Shown piece by piece: positions 34,502 to 42,270 of a DNA stretch of 42,270 bases; the stretch's first letter is position 1; each line of letters begins with the position of its first letter. Location of the stretch: the NCBI RefSeq assembly GCF_900129195.1, contig NZ_FQUY01000024.1, forward strand, positions 1 to 42,270, in the 5' to 3' direction. The DNA is from Desulforamulus putei DSM 12395. GTDB taxonomy: Bacteria; Bacillota; Desulfotomaculia; Desulfotomaculales; Desulfotomaculaceae. Made by a program: the position numbers and the translations under genes. The notes under the pieces were generated by a model. The model made no database searches. It saw only the letters and a list, made by a program, of their open reading frames with translations, and was not told the DNA's origin.

Positions 34502-35599
34502 ATGAAAATAATCTGTACCCGTCAGAACCTGGTCCAAGGGGTCTCCACTGCCCAGAGGGCTGTTTCTGCGAAAAATCCTTTGCCTATACTCTCCGGCATA
34601 TTACTAACCGCCCGGGATCACCGCCTGGAACTGCAGGCCACCGATCTGGAGATGGGAATCCAGTGTATAATCCCCTGCACTGTGCAGGAAGAGGGTTCCA
34701 TTGTACTGCCGGCCAAATATCTGGGCGAGATTGTCAGAAGACTACCGGATGCGCCCATACAAATTGAAACCAGCCAGGGCACCAATGTCGTCATTCGGTA
34801 CGGCCAATCGGAAATTACCATCAACGGCTTTCACGCCGAGGAGTTTCCTACATTTCCCAACCCACAGGGAAAAAATTCTTTGTCCATACCGGAAGAGGAA
34901 TTAAAGGAGTACCTGCGTCAAATTCTTTTTGCCACTTCCCCGGATGAAAACCGGCCTGTCTTTACCGGTGTACTGATGGAACTTTACGACGGCAATTTGC
35001 GGTTTGTGGCCACCGACACACACCGTTTGGCTCTGCGGGATGTAAAAATAAATACAGAGGTTTCTGATATAAGTGTGATTATCCCTGGAAAAACTTTAAA
35101 TGAACTGTCCAGGGTTATTGGCGCTGCCGATAAAGAAGTAACCATTTCCCTGGGTGATAACCAGGTGATCTTCGGCATGGAAGATACCCTGCTGGTTTCC
35201 AGGCTCATTGAAGGACAGTTTCCCAACTACCGGCAGGTCATTCCACAGGGATATAAAACCAGGATCCGGGTTAAGACCAGGGATCTCCTGGAAGCCGTGG
35301 AAAGGGCTTCCCTGCTGGCCAGAGTGGGTACACAAATCATTCGTTTGAACATCGAGGAAGAAAAAATTGTCATCACTGCCAACACTGAAGTGGGCAGGAT
35401 CCATGAGGAAGTCCCCGTATACCTTCAGGGAGAACCCATGCAAATCGCCTTTAACGCCATGTATCTGATAGATGCGTTACGGGCCGGCGGCAGCGAAAAT
35501 ATTTACCTGGATATGTCCGGCCCTTTAAGCCCGGGTATTTTACGCCCTGTGGAAGGAGACGACTACCTCTCGCTGGTATTGCCGGTTCGCACCATCTAA
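34502..35599 (+). CDS. dnaN: DNA polymerase III sliding clamp, beta subunit
   Basis: A 365-residue ring subunit with three repeated clamp domains. Motifs include ILSGILLTA, LQATDLEMGI, FVATDTHRLALRD and the terminal LVLPVRTI. ATG with GGGGGAGG 4 bases upstream. It follows the origin and precedes yaaA. Confidence 0.98.
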   Translation: MKIICTRQNLVQGVSTAQRAVSAKNPLPILSGILLTARDHRLELQATDLEMGIQCIIPCTVQEEGSIVLPAKYLGEIVRRLPDAPIQIETSQGTNVVIRYGQSEITINGFHAEEFPTFPNPQGKNSLSIPEEELKEYLRQILFATSPDENRPVFTGVLMELYDGNLRFVATDTHRLALRDVKINTEVSDISVIIPGKTLNELSRVIGAADKEVTISLGDNQVIFGMEDTLLVSRLIEGQFPNYRQVIPQGYKTRIRVKTRDLLEAVERASLLARVGTQIIRLNIEEEKIVITANTEVGRIHEEVPVYLQGEPMQIAFNAMYLIDALRAGGSENIYLDMSGPLSPGILRPVEGDDYLSLVLPVRTI

Positions 35600-35611
35600 G
35601 GAGAGATACCC

Positions 35612-35824
35612 TTGACCCAAAAAATTAAAGTAAATAGTGAGATACGGCTGGACCAATTTTTAAAATGGGCCAATGTTACCGGTTCCGGGGGACAAAGTAA
35701 GATGCTGATCCAATCGGGACTGGTGAAGGTGAACGGGATCACGGAAACCAGGCGTGGCAAAAAACTGAAGGCCAATGACAGGGTGGAAGTGGATGGCGCC
35801 GGTAGTTTCCTGGTTGTGATGTGA
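35612..35824 (+). CDS. yaaA: S4-domain protein YaaA (RlbA)
   Basis: A 70-residue RNA-binding S4 domain with RLDQFLKWANVTGSGG and VKVNGITETRRGKKL. Family members sit between dnaN and recF and may act in ribosome assembly. Start TTG 35612 with AAGGAGAG upstream. Confidence 0.93.
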   Translation: MTQKIKVNSEIRLDQFLKWANVTGSGGQSKMLIQSGLVKVNGITETRRGKKLKANDRVEVDGAGSFLVVM

Positions 35825-35834
35825 AGGTGAAATT

Positions 35835-36950
35835 TTGCGGGTATCCAGTGTAACGCTAAGAAATTTCCGCAACTACAAAGAAGAGTCTTTTCAACCCCAT
35901 CCGGCCGTCAATATTATTACCGGCCCCAATGCCCAGGGAAAAACAAACCTGCTGGAAGCTATTTTTTACAGCCTGCGGGGCCGCTCCTTTCGGGCCGAAA
36001 GAGATAAGGACATTATACGCTGGCAAAGTGAACAAACGATCCTGCAGACCGAGGCGGAATTAAACTCCCGGACATTTCTCCTTCACTGGAAAATCCAGGA
36101 AGGTAACAAAAAATTACTGGTCAACGGGGCAGAGACACCCCGTTCCGAGCTGGATTACCTTGGTGTGGTTTTGTTTTGTCCGGAGGATTTGTATTTAATC
36201 AAGGGCTCACCCCAAGAGAGAAGGCGTTTTCTGGATTATGACGTGGGACCGTTAAACCCCGCCTATAGCCGCACCTGGCGGCAGTATGCCAGGGTTTTGA
36301 CCCAGAGAAACACCCTGTTGAAGGAAATCAGAGACAGGCGCGCAACCAGGGAAATATTGGAAATCTGGGACGAACAGCTGTACCGGCACGGCGCCAAGGT
36401 GATTTTTCTTCGCCTGCAGGTATTAAAAAAATTAATTCCCATCGCCCGGCGAATACATTATGAACTGACCCGGGGAGATGAGGAACTGCAGGCAAAATAC
36501 CTTTCATCTTTGGTGTTGGAGCCGGGCTTGAATGAAGAGCAGATTTATCAGATCTTTGCTGCGGCTTCCCAAAAGGTTCGTAACATGGAAATCCAAAGAT
36601 GCCAGACTCTGCTGGGTCCCCATCGAGATGACCTGTCTCTCTTGATCAACGGCATTGAAGCTAAAACCTTTGGTTCCCAGGGACAGCAGCGAACGGTGAC
36701 CCTGTCTTTAAAATTATCACAACTGGAACTGTGGTTTAAAGAATATGGCGATTACCCGCTTTTACTGTTGGACGATGTATTGTTTGAGCTGGACCGCAAC
36801 CGGCAGTCCATGCTTTTGGATAGAGTTCTTAACAGGGTGCAAACCTTTATTACTGCCAGTTTTACGGGCGGTATAGAAGAAACCATCCGGGGCGCCGGGG
36901 CCCTTTGGCAGGTGAATGCCGGCTGCCTCACGAAAAAGGAGGAGTTTTAG
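35835..36950 (+). CDS. recF: DNA repair protein RecF
   Basis: A 371-residue SMC-like ATPase that helps load RecA at gaps. Walker A GPNAQGKTNLLEA, signature GSQGQQRTV and Walker B LLLLDDVLFELD are intact. Start TTG 35835, with GAAGGTG upstream. The stop overlaps the remB start by one base. Confidence 0.97.
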   Translation: MRVSSVTLRNFRNYKEESFQPHPAVNIITGPNAQGKTNLLEAIFYSLRGRSFRAERDKDIIRWQSEQTILQTEAELNSRTFLLHWKIQEGNKKLLVNGAETPRSELDYLGVVLFCPEDLYLIKGSPQERRRFLDYDVGPLNPAYSRTWRQYARVLTQRNTLLKEIRDRRATREILEIWDEQLYRHGAKVIFLRLQVLKKLIPIARRIHYELTRGDEELQAKYLSSLVLEPGLNEEQIYQIFAAASQKVRNMEIQRCQTLLGPHRDDLSLLINGIEAKTFGSQGQQRTVTLSLKLSQLELWFKEYGDYPLLLLDDVLFELDRNRQSMLLDRVLNRVQTFITASFTGGIEETIRGAGALWQVNAGCLTKKEEF

Positions 36951-37213
36951 TGTTTTTGCACTTGGGCGGGGACGTGGTGGTCCTTAAAAAAGATATCATT
37001 GCCATTCTGGATGCCCGGACCAAAAATTCAGCCATTACAAGGGAATTTATTGAGATCGCCAGGGATGAGGGGTTTATCCAGCCCATCTCTAACCAGGAAA
37101 AGGAGAAGTCCTTTGTGATCACCAGCAAGGAGATTTACGTTTCTCCTATATCCTGCACCACATTGAAAAAGAGATCGGATAACATGATGGAAAATTCAGA
37201 GGATGAGTCCTGA
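36950..37213 (+). CDS. remB: extracellular matrix regulator RemB (DUF370)
   Basis: An 87-residue protein beginning MFLHLGGDVVVLKKDIIAILD, matching RemB (YaaB), which follows recF in B. subtilis and affects matrix gene expression. I start at GTG 36950 because AAGGAGGAG lies just upstream. The acidic C-terminal tail (ENSEDES) is slightly longer than usual. Confidence 0.9.
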   Translation: MFLHLGGDVVVLKKDIIAILDARTKNSAITREFIEIARDEGFIQPISNQEKEKSFVITSKEIYVSPISCTTLKKRSDNMMENSEDES

Positions 37214-37216
37214 GGT

Positions 37217-37239
37217 AAAACCGTGCTGCACGGTTTTTT
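37217..37239 (+). terminator. terminator after remB
   Basis: AAAACCGTG-CTG-CACGGTTTT followed by TT and C, then TTTT. It closes the dnaA-remB group before the gyrB promoter. Confidence 0.88.
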
Positions 37240-37330
37240 CTTTTCATAAAAAAATTTTTATAAGGCATGGTAAATATTCGACAAAATACATCAAGAAAAC
37301 CAGACTTCCTGTAAATGTTAATGACCTTTC

Positions 37331-37360
37331 TTGAACAGGGAATACTTATTATGGTATAAT
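37331..37360 (+). promoter_or_regulatory. sigma-A promoter for gyrB-gyrA
   Basis: TTGAAC (37331-37336), 18 bases, TATAAT (37355-37360). Confidence 0.8.
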
Positions 37361-37375
37361 ATGGAGTCAATGTAA

Positions 37376-39310
<1,935 letters not shown>

Positions 39311-39340
39311 ATAGTTTAAAACTTTTCGGAGGTATTGAAA

Positions 39341-41782
39341 ATGGCTCCCCAAACTGGTAAGGTCATCCCTTTGGACATTAACAGCGAAATGAAAAATTCC
39401 TACTTGGATTACGCCATGAGTGTAATCATAGGTAGGGCTTTACCGGATGTGCGGGATGGCCTCAAGCCTGTTCACAGACGAATTCTTTACTCCCTCCATG
39501 AATTGGGGTTGACGCCGGACAAGCCCTATCGGAAAAGCGCCGGTATCGTAGGTAAAGTCATGCAGGATTTTCACCCCCATGGCGATATGGCCATTTATGA
39601 TGCCATGGTCAGGTTGGCCCAGGACTTTGCCAGCCGGTACCCCTTAATTCAGGGGCACGGTAACTTTGGTTCCATTGACGGGGATCCGCCGGCGGCCATG
39701 CGTTATACCGAGGCCCGCATGGCCAAGATTACCCTGGAAATGCTGGCGGATATTGATAAAGAAACGGTGGACTTCGTTCCCAACTACGATAACCGTACCG
39801 AAGAACCTACCATCCTGCCGTCCAAAATCCCCAACCTTTTGATTAACGGGTCTTCAGGTATTGCTGTAGGCATGGCCACCAACATTCCTCCCCATAACCT
39901 GGGAGAGGTCATTGACGGCATTTTAATGATGATTGAAGACCCCAATGTCACCCCGGACCAATTGATGAAGGTTATTAAAGGACCGGACTTCCCCACCGGG
40001 GCCAAAATCATGGGCAGGGAAGGCATCCGCCAGGCTTACCGCACCGGCAGGGGCAGCGTCAAAATCCGGGCCCAGGCCACCATTGAACAAAAGGCCAACG
40101 GCAGGCCGGTGATTGTTGTCCATGAAATCCCCTACCAGGTCAATAAAGCCAAACTGATTGAAAAGATTGCCGAACTGGTCAGGGATAAAAAAATTGAGGG
40201 GATTTCTGACCTGCGTGACGAGTCCGACCGCCGGGGCATGAGAATTGTTATTGAGTTGAAGAAAGACACCAACCCCAATGTGATCTTAAACCTTTTATAC
40301 AAGCATACTCAGATGCAGGAAACCTTTGGCATCATTATGCTTGCACTGGTTAACAACGAACCTAAAATACTAAATCTGTCCCAGATGATCTTTCATTATC
40401 TGGAACACCAAAAGGATGTTATCACCCGCAGAACCAGGTATGAACTAAAGAAAGCAGAGGCCCGGGCTCATATTGTGGAAGGCCTGCGTATCGCGCTGGC
40501 CAACCTGGATGAGGTTATTAAAACCATTCGGGAATCCAAAAACACCGAAGAAGCCAAGAAGGGTTTGGTTGAAAAGTTTAATTTAACCCAGGTACAGGCG
40601 GAAGCCATTGTGGAAATGCGCCTGCGCAGCCTTACCGCCCTGGAAGTAGAAAAGTTAGAGACGGAATATAAAGAGCTGTTGCAAAAAATTGATTACTTGC
40701 GTTCGGTACTGGCTGATGAGAAAAAAGTACTGGGAATTATTCGGGATGAGCTGATACAGGTCAAGGAAAAATTTGCCGATCCCCGCCGAACTGTCATCAC
40801 CAACGAAACTGCCGGTGATTTTGACATCGAAGATCTCATTGAAGAGGAAGATATGGTGGTCACCCTGACCAACCATGGTTACATCAAGCGGATCTCCTTA
40901 GATACCTACCGCAGCCAAAGAAGAGGCGGCAAAGGCATAACGGCCATGGGCACCAAGGAAGAAGATTTTGTGAGGCATCTGTTTGTGGCCTCCACCCACC
41001 ACTTCCTGTTATTCTTTACAAATAAAGGAAAGGTCTATCGCTTAAAGGTGCATGAAGTACCGGAAGCGTCCAGGACCGCTAAGGGTACACCCATTGTTAA
41101 TTTATTAAACTTTGACAATGACGAATATGTAACGACTGTCATACCCATTAAGGAATTTGAAGAAGAAACTTTCTTGTTTATGGCCACCAAAAACGGCATT
41201 GTTAAAAAGACACCTCTTACGGAATACGATTCATCCCGTCGCGACGGTCTCATCGCCATCAATCTGGATCAAAACGACAAACTGGTGGCGGTTGAGCTTA
41301 CCCACGGCAAAGAAGAAATTATACTGGGAACCCAGGAAGGGATTGCCATTCGTTTTTCAGAAGAGGACGTAAGACCCATGGGCCGGGCAGCCAGGGGTGT
41401 CAAAGGTATCACCCTGGCAAAAAATGATTATGTCGTTAATATGGATGTGGCAAGAGACGGCGCCGATTTGCTCACAGTAACCGCCAATGGCTACGGCAAG
41501 CGAACTCCTCTCACAGAATACCGTTCCCAGACCAGAGGCGGCAAAGGAATTATTAACATAAAAACAACCAAGAGAAACGGGCCTGTGGTAGGGGTTCAGG
41601 TGGTAAAAGAAGAAGATGAAATTATGATGATCAGTGCAGAGGGAATCATTATCAGGTTGTCTGCCAGGGACGTCTCATCTATGAGCCGTAATACCCAGGG
41701 TGTTACTCTCATGAGGACCGCAGAAAATGACCGCATTGTGGCCATTGCCAGGGTTGTTAATGAAGAAAACGAAGAGGAGTAA
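39341..41782 (+). CDS. gyrA: DNA gyrase subunit A
   Basis: The 813-residue breakage-rejoining subunit. The catalytic tyrosine is Tyr122 (AAMRYTEARM). The C-terminal beta-pinwheel carries the GyrA box QRRGGKG, marking it as gyrase rather than ParC. I start at ATG 39341 (MAPQTGKVIP) with CGGAGG 8 bases upstream, two codons inside the longest frame. It is 30 bases after gyrB. Confidence 0.98.
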   Translation: MAPQTGKVIPLDINSEMKNSYLDYAMSVIIGRALPDVRDGLKPVHRRILYSLHELGLTPDKPYRKSAGIVGKVMQDFHPHGDMAIYDAMVRLAQDFASRYPLIQGHGNFGSIDGDPPAAMRYTEARMAKITLEMLADIDKETVDFVPNYDNRTEEPTILPSKIPNLLINGSSGIAVGMATNIPPHNLGEVIDGILMMIEDPNVTPDQLMKVIKGPDFPTGAKIMGREGIRQAYRTGRGSVKIRAQATIEQKANGRPVIVVHEIPYQVNKAKLIEKIAELVRDKKIEGISDLRDESDRRGMRIVIELKKDTNPNVILNLLYKHTQMQETFGIIMLALVNNEPKILNLSQMIFHYLEHQKDVITRRTRYELKKAEARAHIVEGLRIALANLDEVIKTIRESKNTEEAKKGLVEKFNLTQVQAEAIVEMRLRSLTALEVEKLETEYKELLQKIDYLRSVLADEKKVLGIIRDELIQVKEKFADPRRTVITNETAGDFDIEDLIEEEDMVVTLTNHGYIKRISLDTYRSQRRGGKGITAMGTKEEDFVRHLFVASTHHFLLFFTNKGKVYRLKVHEVPEASRTAKGTPIVNLLNFDNDEYVTTVIPIKEFEEETFLFMATKNGIVKKTPLTEYDSSRRDGLIAINLDQNDKLVAVELTHGKEEIILGTQEGIAIRFSEEDVRPMGRAARGVKGITLAKNDYVVNMDVARDGADLLTVTANGYGKRTPLTEYRSQTRGGKGIINIKTTKRNGPVVGVQVVKEEDEIMMISAEGIIIRLSARDVSSMSRNTQGVTLMRTAENDRIVAIARVVNEENEEE

Positions 41783-41785
41783 ACA

Positions 41786-41825
41786 AAACAAAACTACCTC
41801 CCAGCAAAGGGAGGTAGTTTTGTTT
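41786..41825 (+). terminator. terminator after gyrA
   Basis: A 17-bp perfect stem (AAACAAAACTACCTCCC and its complement) around a 6-base loop with a T-rich end. Confidence 0.92.
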
Positions 41826-41835
41826 TAAAATCACA

Positions 41836-41865
41836 TTGACACACTACATTTTGTTATGATATATT
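41836..41865 (+). promoter_or_regulatory. rRNA operon promoter P1
   Basis: TTGACA (41836-41841), 18 bases, TATATT (41860-41865). Upstream-most of two in tandem. Confidence 0.6.
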
Positions 41866-41965
41866 AATCTACGCCGATAAGGCATTTGTTTATATTTTTT
41901 TGGGAAGTTGCATATCTTTTGTTAAAAAAGTTGTCTAATCATAATACAAGATATTAAAAAAAGAA

Positions 41966-41994
41966 TTGACCTAGGAATAAAACAATGCTATGAT
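41966..41994 (+). promoter_or_regulatory. rRNA operon promoter P2
   Basis: TTGACC (41966-41971), 17 bases, TATGAT (41989-41994), followed by the leader. Confidence 0.8.
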
Positions 41995-42270
41995 AAAAGA
42001 TGTCGCCGTGAGGTGGCGGTTAAAAATTACCGCTTGCAATAAGCCAATGAAAGTGGTAAGATAAAATTCCTGCCGCGAGATCGGCACTGACAATTGGTCT
42101 TTGAAAACTAAACAGTGGATGATGGATGTACAACAGGTCAAGTCAAAAGTCATCGATACAAGATGAAACTGTGACAGACCACATCCTCGTCAAGCGTGAA
42201 CAAAGACGCTAGCGAGTAATTCACGGATAACAAAGAGCCAAAACTCTTTAAAAATATTGAAGATATTTTT
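41995..42270 (+). other. leader of an rRNA operon (16S just beyond the window)
   Basis: The segment 42095-42115 reads TGGTCTTTGAAAACTAAACAG, the boxA-like signature found before 16S genes in Firmicutes. The 3' end is AT-rich and stops just short of where a 16S start (GAGTTTGATC) would be expected. No part of the mature 16S is seen in the window. Confidence 0.8.

Overview
This window is the replication-origin region of a low-to-moderate GC, endospore-forming Firmicute. I infer a Clostridia member of the Desulfotomaculum/Peptococcaceae type. The evidence is the gene order rpmH-oriC-dnaA-dnaN-yaaA-recF-remB-gyrB-gyrA-rrn, a spore-type Lon protease (LonC), a YyaC-type spore protein, a short SASP-like gene, Jag-YidC-YidD-RnpA, and strong AGGAGG ribosome binding sites with many TTG/GTG starts. 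Species identity is not determinable here.

Layout. Transcription diverges from the origin at about 32.6-34.5 kb. The right arm (+) carries dnaA, dnaN, yaaA, recF, remB, gyrB, gyrA and the promoters and leader of an rRNA operon whose 16S gene lies just past the window end. The left arm (-) carries rpmH-rnpA-yidD-yidC-jag, mnmE-mnmG-rsmG, hsp20, a chemoreceptor, parA-parB, DUF554, a DegV fragment, DUF4446, a phosphoribosyltransferase, a YkvI-type transporter, cvpA, an M18 aminopeptidase, mscS-DUF951, rpsF-ssb-rpsR, a MarR regulator, yybS-rplI-lonC-dnaB, purA and a four-tRNA operon (Lys-Glu-Lys-Gly). Only larC-like, yyaC, the tnpA remnant, tnpB and an unidentified partial gene at the left edge point the other way in this arm.

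Segregation and replication signals. Four perfect parS sites lie within 4 kb around parA-parB, 9-14 kb left of oriC. oriC is bipartite: DnaA boxes lie upstream of dnaA. A second cluster between dnaA and dnaN ends in an AT-rich stretch preceded by five DnaA-trio triplets.

Accessory or decaying material sits mostly between 17.9 and 26.3 kb. It comprises an IS605-type unit with a truncated tnpA and intact tnpB, an IS1380-like transposase remnant touching a parS site, a half-length degV, and a roughly 250-base GC-rich, heavily folded non-coding element with a perfect DnaA box at its edge. Elsewhere there are remnants of a HicB-like antitoxin gene and a MazG-like gene, and a cluster of six REP-like 27-bp units, the last of which forms the 3' end of the DUF951 gene.

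Most of the window is ordinary housekeeping. The best candidates for something under-described are the folded element at 26.05-26.30 kb, the REP-like cluster at 9.67-9.92 kb, a probable ATT start codon on cvpA, and a LarC homologue lacking family-hallmark residues.
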